Position numbers and translations under genes: made by a program
Assembly (NCBI GenBank): GCA_949282275.1
Contig: CASDOO010000028.1
Coordinates: 1 to 49,635, forward strand
Length of the DNA: 49,635 nt
DNA from: an uncultured Bacillota bacterium
GTDB lineage: Bacteria; Bacillota_I; Bacilli_A; RFN20; CAG-288
Direction of reading: 5' to 3'
Part shown: piece after piece, positions 34,964 to 43,938 of the stretch
Layout of the letters: each line of letters opens with the position of its first letter
Position numbering within the stretch: position 1 is the stretch's first letter
The notes under the pieces: model-generated
Databases searched by the model: none
Seen by the model: the letters and a program-made list of their open reading frames with translations, nothing else
What the model was told of the DNA's origin: nothing

Positions 34964-35209
34964 GTCGATTCTCCTTTTCCAATGCTTCTTTTTCGCAATT
35001 TATTATAAATCATGGGACTAGAATCCACTTAGGCAAACTGCCTGATTTTCCTCTTTTCTTCAGGAAAGAAAGGCAATTGTCCGGAAATCCAATTTCAGGG
35101 CCACTGATAGGACCTATTTTGGAATTCCCCAAAAGGATGGACTCTGTTCTTTTGTTCTTCCGATGGCGGGAACCTCTTTCCCAAATGTCTTTTGGAAGAG
35201 GCTGCCAAG
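34964..35209. other. Intergenic region with the GH2 promoter
   Basis: No gene seen. A -10 TATAAT on the minus strand (35002-35007) lies 38 nt before the GH2 start codon; its -35 is poor. The rest shows no recognisable element. Confidence 0.4.
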
Positions 35210-35230
35210 AAAAAAAGGCGCGATTGCGCC
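35210..35230 (-). terminator. Terminator of the dnaX-rsmI operon
   Basis: On the minus strand GGCGC pairs perfectly with GCGCC around AATC and is followed by eight T residues, 18 nt beyond the rsmI stop. Confidence 0.85.
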
Positions 35231-35247
35231 TTGCCTTTGTCGATTGT

Positions 35248-36111
35248 CTACGACTTCCTTGCTTTCTGGAGCTCGAGGCAGAGGGAATAGACGTCTCCTT
35301 TTCTCAGGGAATGGCTTTTGGCGACCGTCCTGCTGATTTCCTTGACGGCCATGCCTTCCTTCATTAGGGCGAGGATTTCCCTCTTTAGCGTCTTTTCGTC
35401 GACGGCGCTTTCCTTTGAACCTTCGACGACGATGACGCATTCCCCCTTGTATTCGCCGATGGCGGCAAGCTCCGACAACGTTCCCTGGAGGATTTCCTCG
35501 TGGATCTTGCTCAGTTCCCTGAGGACGGAGGCCTTCCTGTCCTTCAGGACTTCCGCCATCGTCTTCAGCGTGTCGGCGATGCGCTTTGGGGACTCGTAGA
35601 AGATCAGGGTCTCCTGCCGGTCCTGGATTGTCTTCAGGAAAGAAGTCATCGCCGCCTTCTTGGGCGGAAGGAAGCCATAGAAGGCAAAGTCTGCCGAATC
35701 CAGCCCGGAGAGGACAAGGGCGCTAAGGGCGGCATTGGGACCGGGAAGGATCGTCACCGGGACGTTGAGCTCATGGCACTTGTGGACGAGGATACCGCCT
35801 GGGTCGGATATGCCGGGCATCCCGGCATCGGAGCAGAAGGCAAGGGAAAGGTTCCTTTCCTTTGCTTCCCTGACAAGCCTCTCCCCTTCCTTGTCCTCGA
35901 TCTGGCTGTAGAGGGAGACGAGCTTCTTCGGGTGGATGTCATAGCGTTTGAGGAGAAGGGAAGTGTTCCTTGTGTCCTCGCAGGCGATGATGTCGCATTC
36001 CGAAAGGATGCGGACAGCCCTGTAGGTGATGTCCTCGAGGTTGCCGATGGGGGTCGAGACGAGGTAGACGACGCCCTTCCTTGTTCCGTCGTAGGGCTTA
36101 CTTCTTCTCAT
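35248..36111 (-). CDS. rsmI: 16S rRNA 2'-O-ribose C1402 methyltransferase RsmI
   Basis: SAM-dependent methyltransferase of 287 residues that modifies C1402 in the decoding centre of 16S rRNA. It has the tetrapyrrole-methylase fold: YLVSTPIGNLEDITYRA, the CEDTR segment, SDAGMPGISDPG and PGPNAALSALVLSG. Full length. It overlaps the end of ricT by 14 nt and is the last gene of the operon. A weak GGGGAAAG stands before the ATG. Confidence 0.95.
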   Translation of the reverse strand: MRRSKPYDGTRKGVVYLVSTPIGNLEDITYRAVRILSECDIIACEDTRNTSLLLKRYDIHPKKLVSLYSQIEDKEGERLVREAKERNLSLAFCSDAGMPGISDPGGILVHKCHELNVPVTILPGPNAALSALVLSGLDSADFAFYGFLPPKKAAMTSFLKTIQDRQETLIFYESPKRIADTLKTMAEVLKDRKASVLRELSKIHEEILQGTLSELAAIGEYKGECVIVVEGSKESAVDEKTLKREILALMKEGMAVKEISRTVAKSHSLRKGDVYSLCLELQKARKS

Positions 36112-37333
36112 CCGAGTGCTTTCCCCGGCCCTTGATGGTCAGGATTTCCTTGTCGGCAATCTGGCTGACCGGGATGAAGCCGGTCTCCTTCTTCCTGTTG
36201 GCGGAATAGGATCCGGAATAGCCTCCGCTTTGACGATTGTTCGGATGGTTGTTTCTGTTGTGGCTGTTGTTCCGATGGGGATTGTTGTTGTTCTGTCGCA
36301 CGTTCTTGTTCTGAGGATGGACGGGATTGCGGTTTGCGCTGTTGTTTTTGTTTCCGTTCCGGTTGTCGTTTCTCTTGTTGCGGTTGAGGATCTCCTCCTT
36401 GCGCCTTTCCTCCGAACGCTGGATTTGGGCGATGCGGTTGTTCGTGTCCTTGATGCCGCGGCCGGAAAGGTCGACGCCGGAGTTGATGTCCTTGAAGACG
36501 ACTTTCTCCTCTTCCTTGTCCAGGCCCTTGCGTATGCGCTCGAGCTGTTGCCTGTTGACGCTTTCGTAATTGCTTCCGTTGTAGAGGGTGATGGTATCCG
36601 TCAGGACGTTGATGCCCGTGACGCTGTATTCGCTGTTCTTGTATTGGATCTTCTCGCCGATCTTCGGATAGGTCGGGCGAAGCTCGGAATAGGCCTGGTC
36701 CTCGAACTTGAGGCAGCACATCAGCTTCCCGCAGGCGCCGGAGAGCTTGGGGATATTGATGGCAAGGAGCTGGTTCTTGGCCATGGCGATGGAAATGCCG
36801 TCAAAGGTCTTGAGGAAGGTCGTGCAACATAAAGGCAGGCCGCATGCGCCGATTCCGCCGACAAGGCGTGCCTGGTCCCTCGGACCGATCTGGCGAAGCT
36901 CGATGCGCAGATGGAACGTTCCGTTGAGGATCTTGACCAGTTCGCGGAAATCCACCCTTCCATCGGCGGTGAAGGTGATAAGGACCTTGCTGTCGTCGAT
37001 GTCGAGGTGGGCGTTGTGGATCTTCATCTCGAGGTTGAGGCTATCGGCCTGTCTCTGGGTCTCCCGGCAGATTTGGCTTTCCCTTTCCTTGGCCTTGTTG
37101 GCAAAGGCCATGTCCTGGAAGGTGGCGATGCGGACGATCGGCGGGAAGAGGGTCATGAAATCCGGCTTCTGCATTTCCTCGTCGGTTGCCTCGCGTTTCT
37201 TCTCCACGCGGCCAAGATACGTGCCGTGACTTGTGGCACAGACGACAAGGGTGCCGATCTCGACGTCCTTGTTCGTCTGATAGAAGGTCAATCCCTGGAA
37301 GTCGAAGGGGATTCCCAAAAGAGATGCATGCAT
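36098..37333 (-). CDS. ricT: PSP1-domain protein RicT with an Asn-rich tail
   Basis: RicT (YaaT) homologue of 411 residues. In B. subtilis RicT with RicA and RicF forms an Fe-S complex that helps RNase Y cleave mRNAs. The PSP1 domain is recognisable: GPRDQARLVGGIGACGLPLCC and SGACGKLMCCL, whose Cys pairs are the cluster-binding type. Unlike the B. subtilis protein (about 275 residues), the C-terminus continues with about 130 residues rich in Asn, Arg and Lys (about 300-400), probably disordered and possibly RNA-binding. It lies between holB and rsmI, the conserved Firmicutes position. Confidence 0.93.
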   Translation of the reverse strand: MHASLLGIPFDFQGLTFYQTNKDVEIGTLVVCATSHGTYLGRVEKKREATDEEMQKPDFMTLFPPIVRIATFQDMAFANKAKERESQICRETQRQADSLNLEMKIHNAHLDIDDSKVLITFTADGRVDFRELVKILNGTFHLRIELRQIGPRDQARLVGGIGACGLPLCCTTFLKTFDGISIAMAKNQLLAINIPKLSGACGKLMCCLKFEDQAYSELRPTYPKIGEKIQYKNSEYSVTGINVLTDTITLYNGSNYESVNRQQLERIRKGLDKEEEKVVFKDINSGVDLSGRGIKDTNNRIAQIQRSEERRKEEILNRNKRNDNRNGNKNNSANRNPVHPQNKNVRQNNNNPHRNNSHNRNNHPNNRQSGGYSGSYSANRKKETGFIPVSQIADKEILTIKGRGKHSDEKK

Positions 37334-37334
37334 G

Positions 37335-38330
37335 TCAGTATACCTCGCTGAGTTTCTGGATAAGCTTTGCCATCAGGCAGGTATTGGAGAGGTTGATCTG
37401 CCTGAGGCTCAAAGCCTTGCTCAGGATTTCCTTGGCCCCGAGCAGGCCTTTCTTTCTTTTCGAGAGGAAGGAGAGGACGTCGTGGAAGGGGTTGTCGCCG
37501 TCGAAGGAATCGAAGAGGGCTTCGTCGAAGAGGATGTCCATGGACAGGTACATCCAATTATAGCACCGGCTCTCCTTTATCTGTTGGCAGGAAAGAAGGG
37601 CGGAATAGCCAAAGGCCCGTTCCGAGACAAGAAGGCCACCGAGGATTTCCTCGACTTTGTCCAGGGCAAGGGGAATAGTCTCGTCGGCAAGGAGCGTTTC
37701 CTGGATTTCCTTGGCGGAAGGAAAAAGGCGGGAGAGGAGATAGAGTCCAGGCCTTGAAAACGTGAGTTCCTCACCCTTGGCATCCTGGAAAACATGGCTT
37801 TCCAGTTCCTGGAAGAAACGCTTGCTCTCGATGGGGTCGACACGGACCAAAAGGCAGCGGGAACGGATCGTCGGCAGGACGCGGGTGAGGTTTGTCGTCG
37901 TCAGGAAGGCAATCTGGCCTTCCCGGGGTTCCTCCAAGAACTTCAGGAGGGCGTTTGCCGCCTCTTCGGTGATGTTGTCGACCTCGCTGATGACATAGGT
38001 CAGGGTGTGTCCCTTCTCCAGTGCGGAGAGGGAAAAGGCGGCCTCGAGATCCTTGACCTGGTCCTTCTTGATTGTCTCCCTGTCGCCTTCGATGAGGTGG
38101 AAGTCGGGCCTTATGCCTTTAAGAAAACGCTGGCAGTCTTCGCATTCGTTGCAGGCGAGGGGTTCCTTCTGACAGGCAAGGGACTGGGCTAGGTAGATGG
38201 CGATTTCCTTGAGCGGCGCATTTCTTGGGCCATGGAGAAGATAGGCATTGGAAAGACGCTTCCGCTGGCGGGAATTGACGAAGAGCTTAGCCAATTTCGG
38301 CTCATAGGCAAGAAGCGTTTCCTTGTCCAT
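37335..38330 (-). CDS. holB: DNA polymerase III delta' subunit
   Basis: Clamp-loader subunit of 331 residues. The start is the ATG at 38330, whose A is the last base of the tmk stop (TGATG), with AAGGATTG before it; an in-frame TTG one codon earlier is less likely. Features: RLSNAYLLHGP at the degenerate nucleotide site, a Cys4 cluster (CNECEDCQRF), NALLKFLEEPREG and the SRC motif TIRSRC. It assembles with DnaX and HolA to load the sliding clamp. DnaX is encoded by the same operon. Confidence 0.95.
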   Translation of the reverse strand: MDKETLLAYEPKLAKLFVNSRQRKRLSNAYLLHGPRNAPLKEIAIYLAQSLACQKEPLACNECEDCQRFLKGIRPDFHLIEGDRETIKKDQVKDLEAAFSLSALEKGHTLTYVISEVDNITEEAANALLKFLEEPREGQIAFLTTTNLTRVLPTIRSRCLLVRVDPIESKRFFQELESHVFQDAKGEELTFSRPGLYLLSRLFPSAKEIQETLLADETIPLALDKVEEILGGLLVSERAFGYSALLSCQQIKESRCYNWMYLSMDILFDEALFDSFDGDNPFHDVLSFLSKRKKGLLGAKEILSKALSLRQINLSNTCLMAKLIQKLSEVY

Positions 38331-38962
38331 CAATCCTTTATCCTCTGAAGAATGATGTCGACGATCTGTCGGCTTTCCTCTTCGATGCTCTGACGGGCAT
38401 CGATGCGGATGATTCTGTCGGGGTATTTCTCGAGAAGGATCTTATAGCCTTCATAGACTTTTTTGTGGAAGTTTTCCTTCTCGAGGTCAAGCCTGTTGAT
38501 TTCCCTGTCGGCGCTCTGCCGGATGCGCAAGAGCCCTTCCTCTGGGGACAAGTCCAGGAAGAAGGTCAGGTCGGGAAGCCTTCCGTCGATGGCAAAGAGA
38601 TTGATGGAATAGACTTCCTCCATCCCGATTTCCCGGGCATGTCCCTGGTAGGCCAGGGAGGAGTCGAGATAGCGGTCGGAAAGGACGAGCATGCCCTTCT
38701 CGAGCGCGGGCAGGACGATCTCGACGAGATGCTGCCTTCTGGAGGCGGCATAAAGAAGGGCCTCGCAGCGGGGATCCATTGCGACGTTCTTCCTATCGAG
38801 GATGATGTTGCGGATTTGCTCGGCGATATGGCTTCCGCCGGGCTCGCGCGTCAAAAGGAAGGGAATCCCCTTTTCCGCAAGAAGCTTGCTGACATGGTGG
38901 AGGACCGTCGTCTTTCCGCAGCCGTCGCAGCCTTCGAAAGTCAGGAAAAGACCTTTAGCCAT
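38330..38962 (-). CDS. tmk: Thymidylate kinase
   Basis: Converts dTMP to dTDP; 210 residues. P-loop FEGCDGCGKTT, the DRYLDSSLAYQG (DRY) motif, TREPGG near residue 40 and a C-terminal helix. Ribosome site GGAGG inside the end of recR, with which it overlaps by 8 nt; shares one base with the holB start. Confidence 0.97.
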   Translation of the reverse strand: MAKGLFLTFEGCDGCGKTTVLHHVSKLLAEKGIPFLLTREPGGSHIAEQIRNIILDRKNVAMDPRCEALLYAASRRQHLVEIVLPALEKGMLVLSDRYLDSSLAYQGHAREIGMEEVYSINLFAIDGRLPDLTFFLDLSPEEGLLRIRQSADREINRLDLEKENFHKKVYEGYKILLEKYPDRIIRIDARQSIEEESRQIVDIILQRIKD

Positions 38963-39572
38963 TTTCGTTTCCTCCTTTGTCCATGTCCGTCCTGTGCTGG
39001 ATCGATTGGGCGATGGTCAGGTTGTCCAGGTACTCGAGGTTCGTCCCGACGGGTATTCCGTGGGCAAGACGGGTGACCTTGATGTTCTTCTTGCCGAAAA
39101 GGGAGGCGATGTAGAGGCTTGTCGTCTCGCCTTCGAGGTCGGTCGGAAGGGCGAGGATGATTTCCCGTGCCTTGTTTGTCTCGGCCTCCTTCTCCAGGCG
39201 CGGGATGCCGATAGCCTTGGCGTTCCTGTTGCGAAGGGGCGATAGGGTCCCGTCCAGGACGAAGTAGAGGCCGTTGTAGTTCTTCGTCTTCTCGATGGCC
39301 AGGATGTCCTTGCTGTCGATGACGACGAGGATGGTAGAGTGGTCGCGCTTGGGGTCGGCGCAAATCGGGCAGCTGTCCTCGAAATAGAAACCGCAGTGGG
39401 GACAGCGCTCCACCTTCGTCAGGGAATCGTCGATGGCCTGGATGAAAAGGCGCCTGTCGTCCGGCGTTAGGCGCAATGTCGCATAGGCAAGCCTTTCCGC
39501 CGTCTTCGGACCGATTCCGGGAAGCTTCCTGTAGGATTCCGCAAGCGCCAGGATGGTCTTAATAGGTTCCAT
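38955..39572 (-). CDS. recR: Recombination mediator RecR
   Basis: DNA repair protein of 205 residues that works with RecO (and RecF) to load RecA. N-terminal helix-hairpin-helix (KLPGIGPKTAERLA), zinc finger C-x2-C...C-x2-C (CPHCGFYFEDSCPIC) and a Toprim domain containing VVIDSKDILAIEKT and LALPTDLEGETT. Start is the ATG of MEPIKTIL, after GAAGGAA; a longer frame begins at 39593 but the extra residues are not family-like. It overlaps ybaB by 14 nt. Confidence 0.96.
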   Translation of the reverse strand: MEPIKTILALAESYRKLPGIGPKTAERLAYATLRLTPDDRRLFIQAIDDSLTKVERCPHCGFYFEDSCPICADPKRDHSTILVVIDSKDILAIEKTKNYNGLYFVLDGTLSPLRNRNAKAIGIPRLEKEAETNKAREIILALPTDLEGETTSLYIASLFGKKNIKVTRLAHGIPVGTNLEYLDNLTIAQSIQHRTDMDKGGNENG

Positions 39573-39897
39573 TTTCCTTCTGGAATTCCGCAAGCTGCAT
39601 CTGCATTTCCTGCTGCAGCTGGTTGATTTCGTTGTTGATGGCGTTGTTGAGGTTCGTCAGGCAGCGCATGATGGCGATTTCCATCTGCCCCTTGGCGCTG
39701 GTCTCGTAGAAGGACTGGTCGATACGGACCTCGATGATCTCGTGGCTTCCCTTGATGACGATGGTCACGCCCTGATAGGTCCCGGTGAAGATCTTGTTCT
39801 GGAGGGCAACGCCCCTGTCCTGGAACTCCTTTGCCTTGCTCTGGAGCAGGGCGAGATTTGCCGCCTGCTTGGCATTCTTGATGTTCTGGTCGTCCAT
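39559..39897 (-). CDS. ybaB: YbaB/EbfC-family nucleoid-associated protein
   Basis: DNA-binding dimeric protein of 112 residues, encoded between dnaX and recR as in most bacteria. The central beta segment GVTIVIKGSHEIIEVRIDQSF is typical of the family; helices at both ends form the tweezer-like dimer. The start is 14 nt after dnaX with AAGGAGAA before it. Here the N-terminal helix does not contain the Met/Gln-rich repeat seen in many relatives. Confidence 0.9.
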   Translation of the reverse strand: MDDQNIKNAKQAANLALLQSKAKEFQDRGVALQNKIFTGTYQGVTIVIKGSHEIIEVRIDQSFYETSAKGQMEIAIMRCLTNLNNAINNEINQLQQEMQMQLAEFQKENGTY

Positions 39898-39911
39898 GTT
39901 GTTCTCCTTTC

Positions 39912-41579
39912 CTAGGCCATGAGGTCTTCGAAGAATTGCGTCGAGGGCGTCTTTTCCGTCTTTTCCCCGAAGTCGATATGGCAGGCTGTCTTGGTCTTCT
40001 CGGCTTGGCTTCTGAATCGGTCGACGGCTTCCTTGAATTCGCCTTCCTTGATGGCAAGGACGTCGTATTCCTTGCCGAGGACCTGCTTGGTCAGGCGATG
40101 GAAGACCTTCTGCTCCTTCTTCTCCAGGAAGAGGTCCAGGTCGGAGAGGCTCTTGGTCGTCACGACCAGGATGTCGAGGGCGGCAAGGCGGAGCTTGGCG
40201 GAGAGGAGGGCCTTTGCCTCATAGCCGTCCTCGTCGGCGAGGTGGTTGGAGAAGTCCTTCCATCTGGCGGAGAGCTCTTCCCTTTCCTTCCTTTCGATGG
40301 CCTGGTTCATGAGGTTGACGATGTCGTCGAGGGTATAGACGATCTTCTCTTCCGTCTCCTTCCTTTCGATGGCCTTGGTGGTGAATTCCTTCCCTTCCGT
40401 CTTGATCTCGACGGGCTTTGTCGCAAGCCTGTCCTTTTTCTCTTCCGGCTTCCGGGCTTCGGCTGGGACTGTCTGGGAAGGGACGACGACATTCGGAACG
40501 ATGGCCATGGGCGTTTCGTCGGTCAAAGCGAGGAGGCAGAGCTCCAGGTTCCCGAGGAGGCTTTCGCTATGCCGGTATTCCCTCCTTGCCTTCAGAAGGG
40601 CATCGATGTTCTGCCGCAGTATGGATAGCGGCCTTGCCAGGCTTTGGCAGCTTGCCCCATCGAGCTTGACCAGCAGGCTTTCGTCCTTTGTCGCCTGGTA
40701 GATGGCCAGGTCCTTGAAGATGGTGATCAAGTCGTCGTGGAGACGGAGGATGTCCATGCCGCCTTCGTATTTCTCGCGGACAAGGTGGAGGCATTCGTCC
40801 GTCTTTCTTTCCTGGATCAGGGAGACGAGATGGAGCTCGTCCTTCAGGGAAAGAAGGCCGAAGAGGTTGTCGACGTCCTCGAGGGTGATCTTCTCGTCGG
40901 CATAGCTGACAAGCTGGTCGAGGAGGGAAAGGGAGTCGCGGACGCCGCCGTCGGACAGGGAGGCAAGGGCGGTAAGGGCCTCTTCCTCATAGGCGACCTT
41001 CTCGCTATCCAGGACGCGCTTCATGTTGCTGACGAGGTCTTCCTTCCGCACCTTGGAGAAATCAAAGCGCTGGACGCGGGAGAGAATCGTCGGGATGATC
41101 TTCTGGGGTTCGGTCGTGCAGAGGATGAAGACGACGAAGGAGGGCGGCTCTTCCAAGGTCTTGAGGAGGGCATTGAAGGCGGAATTGGACATGTTGTGGA
41201 CTTCGTCGATGATGTAGACCTTGTAGCGGGACATGATCGGCTGGTAGGAGACGTTGTCGATGAGCTGGCGGACGGAATCGACCGTGGAATTGGAGGCGGC
41301 ATCGATCTCGATGACGTCGGGATGATCCCCTTTGGCGATGGCCTTGCAGGATTCGCATTCCAGGCACTGGCATCCGATTCCCTTCTTGCAGTCGAGCGCC
41401 TTGCTGAAAAGGCGGGCCATGGTCGTCTTTCCCGTTCCCCTTGGGCCGCAGAAAAGATAGGCGTGCGCGATTTTGTCTTCCCGGATGGCGTTCCTGAGGG
41501 TGGTGACGATGCTCTTCTGGCCGACGACCTCCTCGAAGGTCTGAGGGCGATACTTGTTATAGAGCGCTTGATAGGCCAT
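39912..41579 (-). CDS. dnaX: DNA polymerase III gamma/tau subunit
   Basis: Clamp-loader ATPase of 555 residues. The start is ATG of MAYQALYNKYRPQTF, after AGGAGAAG; the much longer upstream frame has no family-like sequence. Walker A GPRGTGKTT (45-53), zinc-binding Cys cluster C64/C72/C75/C78, Walker B IIDEVH and sensor-1/arginine-finger region ILSRVQRF, then domain III and a tau-like C-terminal part with a Lys/Glu linker. I saw no obvious A-rich slippery site, so a shorter gamma form is not predicted. First gene of dnaX-ybaB-recR-tmk-holB-ricT-rsmI. Confidence 0.96.
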   Translation of the reverse strand: MAYQALYNKYRPQTFEEVVGQKSIVTTLRNAIREDKIAHAYLFCGPRGTGKTTMARLFSKALDCKKGIGCQCLECESCKAIAKGDHPDVIEIDAASNSTVDSVRQLIDNVSYQPIMSRYKVYIIDEVHNMSNSAFNALLKTLEEPPSFVVFILCTTEPQKIIPTILSRVQRFDFSKVRKEDLVSNMKRVLDSEKVAYEEEALTALASLSDGGVRDSLSLLDQLVSYADEKITLEDVDNLFGLLSLKDELHLVSLIQERKTDECLHLVREKYEGGMDILRLHDDLITIFKDLAIYQATKDESLLVKLDGASCQSLARPLSILRQNIDALLKARREYRHSESLLGNLELCLLALTDETPMAIVPNVVVPSQTVPAEARKPEEKKDRLATKPVEIKTEGKEFTTKAIERKETEEKIVYTLDDIVNLMNQAIERKEREELSARWKDFSNHLADEDGYEAKALLSAKLRLAALDILVVTTKSLSDLDLFLEKKEQKVFHRLTKQVLGKEYDVLAIKEGEFKEAVDRFRSQAEKTKTACHIDFGEKTEKTPSTQFFEDLMA

Positions 41580-41822
41580 GGCACTTCTCCTAAGTAAAAT
41601 TACAGAAGATATTATAACCCGAAAGGGACGTTTCCAAAACCCGAAGACTTCGCGGAATTCGCAAAGAAAAAAGAAGATTCGGATAGAAAACAATAGGATA
41701 TCCCAGTTTGACGGCAAGGCGTTCCAATTTTCACAAACCGATTGGCAAAAGCCATTCCGACGGAAAGAGACGGGAACGGCTTTTGGAAAGGAAAATCCGG
41801 CATTCTTTTCCCTCCGCCCCTG
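41580..41822. other. Intergenic region with the dnaX promoter
   Basis: No gene seen. A -10 TATAAT on the minus strand (41611-41616) is 32 nt upstream of the dnaX start codon; its -35 is poor. Nothing else recognisable up to the CBS-gene promoter at 41823. Confidence 0.4.
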
Positions 41823-41852
41823 TTGATTGGAAGGGTACTTTTGCCCTATGAT
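41823..41852 (+). promoter_or_regulatory. Promoter giving a leaderless CBS-domain mRNA
   Basis: TTGATT (41823-41828), 18-bp spacer, TATGAT (41847-41852). The -10 ends 10 nt before the ATG at 41863, so the transcript should start within a few nt of the start codon. Confidence 0.5.
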
Positions 41853-41862
41853 ATTTTCCCGT

Positions 41863-42276
41863 ATGAATATACTTTTCTTTTTGTTACCGAAAAGCAAAGT
41901 CGCCTATGTCCAGGATAATTTCACCCTCCGGCAGACCGTGGAAAAGCTCCGTTTTCATCATTACACGGCGATTCCCGTTCTCGATCATGAGGGGAGGTAT
42001 CTGCGGACAATCTCCGAAGGAGACATTCTTTGGTATCTCAAGGACAACTGGGCCATGAATTTCAAGTTGGCCGAGGATGTCTCCATCGAGAACGTTCCCG
42101 CGGAGAGGGAAATCCGGCCGATCCACTCGACGGCGAGGATGGAGGATCTCTATGCCCTTGCCATGGGCCAGAACTTCGTTCCCGTCGTGGACGACAAGGG
42201 CGTCTTCATCGGTATCATTACGCGTCAGCAGATCATGAAGTATATTTTCCTGCAGCAGAAAAACATAGGAGGATGA
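41863..42276 (+). CDS. Tandem CBS-domain protein
   Basis: Small protein of 137 residues with two CBS motifs: the first spans about 10-60 (TAIPVLDHEGRYLRTISEGDILWYL), the second about 80-130 (NFVPVVDDKGVFIGIITRQQIM). Such pairs bind adenine nucleotides; stand-alone ones in Firmicutes (CbpB-like) can bind c-di-AMP or AMP. The start MNILFFLLPKSKVAY is chosen because relatives begin near there; an ATG 15 nt earlier would overlap the -10 element. No Shine-Dalgarno sequence is present. It ends 4 nt before pyrG and holds its ribosome site. Confidence 0.8.
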   Translation: MNILFFLLPKSKVAYVQDNFTLRQTVEKLRFHHYTAIPVLDHEGRYLRTISEGDILWYLKDNWAMNFKLAEDVSIENVPAEREIRPIHSTARMEDLYALAMGQNFVPVVDDKGVFIGIITRQQIMKYIFLQQKNIGG

Positions 42277-42280
42277 GCGG

Positions 42281-43897
42281 ATGGAAAAGTACGTTTTCGT
42301 TACGGGCGGCGTCATCTCCGGTCTGGGAAAGGGCATTACCGCCGCTTCCCTAGGCAGGCTTCTCAAGGCCCGCGGCTACAAGGTCACCATGCAGAAGTTC
42401 GATCCCTATCTTAACGTCGATCCTGGCACGATGAGCCCGATCCAGCACGGCGAGGTCTTCGTCACCGACGATGGCACGGAGACCGATCTCGACCTGGGTC
42501 ACTACGAACGCTTCATTGACGAGAACCTGGATCGCAACTCCAACGTGACGACCGGAAAGATCTACGAAGAGGTCCTTGCCAAGGAAAGGCATGGCGACTA
42601 CGGCGGAGGAACCGTCCAGGTCATCCCCCATGTCACCAACACCATCAAGAGCAAGTTCCACAGGAACTACAAGGTCGACGAGACGGAAATCACGATCGTC
42701 GAGATCGGCGGAACCATCGGCGACATCGAGTCCCAGCCCTTCTTCGAGGCCATCCGCCAGTTCCGTTACGAGATCGGCGCGGACAACTGCTGCATCGTCA
42801 TGGTCTCCCTTATCCCTTATCTCAAGGCCAGTCAGGAACTCAAGACGAAACCGACCCAGATGGCGGTCAAGAGCCTCCAGTCCATGGGTCTCCAGCCCGA
42901 CATCATCGTCTGCCGTTCGGAATATCCGATTCCCAAGGGCGTCCTTGACAAGATTTCCCTCTTCTGCAATGTCCCCGCCAACCACGTCCTTCCCAACCTC
43001 GATGTCGAGACGGTCTATGAGCTTCCTCTTGTCTTCGATCAGGAGAAGCTTGCCGAGGCCGTCGGCGAATCCCTCCACCTTCCGATGCCAACGCCCGACC
43101 TTGCCGGATGGAAGAAGATGGTCGACCGCATCAAGACCAGCAAGAAGGAAGTCCGCATCGCCCTTGTCGGAAAGTACACCGCTCTTCACGATGCCTACAT
43201 CTCCGTCAACGAAGCCCTCAAGGCGGCTGGCTACTACTATCACAACAAGGTCCATATCTCCTGGGTCGAGGCCGAGGACGTCAAGCCGGACACGGTCGAT
43301 GGCCTGCTCTCCGACGTCGATGGCATCATTGTCCCGGGTGGCTTCGGCAATCGCGGCATTTCCGGCATGATCGAGGCCATCAAATACGCCAGGACGCACG
43401 ATGTTCCTTTCCTAGGACTCTGCCTTGGGCTTCAGACCTCGATTATCGAGTTTTCCAGGAACGTCCTTGGCTATGACGATGCCGATTCCACGGAATTCAA
43501 CCCTTCGACGATGCATCCGGTCATCCATCTCATGCCCGACCAGAGCAATGTCACCAACCTCGGCGGAACGATGCGCCTTGGCTCCTATCCCTGCATCCTT
43601 GATACCTCTTCCAAGGCCTATCGCCTCTATGGAACGAAGAAAATCAATGAGCGCCATCGTCACCGCTATGAAGTCAACAACGACTATCGCCAGGCCCTGT
43701 CCGACAAGGGACTCAAGCCCGTCGGCTTCTCCCCGGATGGCCATATCGTCGAGATGGTCGAAATTCCTTCCCACCCCTTCTTCGTCGCGACCCAGGCCCA
43801 TCCCGAGTTCAAGTCCCGTCCCGATCATCCCCATCCGCTCTTCCGCGGATTCATCGATGCCAGCATCCAACATCGGGATGCCAAGGAAAAGAAGTAA
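42281..43897 (+). CDS. pyrG: CTP synthase
   Basis: Makes CTP from UTP, ATP and glutamine; 538 residues. N-terminal synthetase domain begins with KYVFVTGGVISGLGKGITAA and includes the substrate loop DPYLNVDPGTMSPxxHGEVFVxDDGxETDLDLGHYERF; the glutamine amidotransferase domain has the nucleophile Cys in GLCLGLQ and a catalytic His/Glu in AQAHPEF. Ribosome site AGGAGGATG within the CBS gene end. In B. subtilis pyrG is controlled by a CTP-sensing GGGCU leader attenuator; no such leader is seen here, as the gene follows the CBS gene directly. Terminator at 43912-43938. Confidence 0.97.
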   Translation: MEKYVFVTGGVISGLGKGITAASLGRLLKARGYKVTMQKFDPYLNVDPGTMSPIQHGEVFVTDDGTETDLDLGHYERFIDENLDRNSNVTTGKIYEEVLAKERHGDYGGGTVQVIPHVTNTIKSKFHRNYKVDETEITIVEIGGTIGDIESQPFFEAIRQFRYEIGADNCCIVMVSLIPYLKASQELKTKPTQMAVKSLQSMGLQPDIIVCRSEYPIPKGVLDKISLFCNVPANHVLPNLDVETVYELPLVFDQEKLAEAVGESLHLPMPTPDLAGWKKMVDRIKTSKKEVRIALVGKYTALHDAYISVNEALKAAGYYYHNKVHISWVEAEDVKPDTVDGLLSDVDGIIVPGGFGNRGISGMIEAIKYARTHDVPFLGLCLGLQTSIIEFSRNVLGYDDADSTEFNPSTMHPVIHLMPDQSNVTNLGGTMRLGSYPCILDTSSKAYRLYGTKKINERHRHRYEVNNDYRQALSDKGLKPVGFSPDGHIVEMVEIPSHPFFVATQAHPEFKSRPDHPHPLFRGFIDASIQHRDAKEKK

Positions 43898-43911
43898 TAT
43901 TGCACGACGTT

Positions 43912-43938
43912 AGGTTCCCTTCAATGGGGACCTTTTTT
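43912..43938 (+). terminator. Terminator after pyrG
   Basis: AGGTTCCC pairs with GGGGACCT (one G-T pair) around a 6-nt loop and is followed by TTTTTT. Confidence 0.85.

Noticed and set aside
39912..41897. Longer dnaX frame beginning at 41897
   Set aside because: The extra 106 codons cover the divergent promoter region and the CBS gene start; the ATG at 41579 has AGGAGAAG and the conserved MAYQALYNKYRP start.
41580..43938. CTP-responsive attenuator upstream of pyrG
   Set aside because: pyrG starts 4 nt after the CBS gene, with no leader hairpin or GGGCU initiation region visible.
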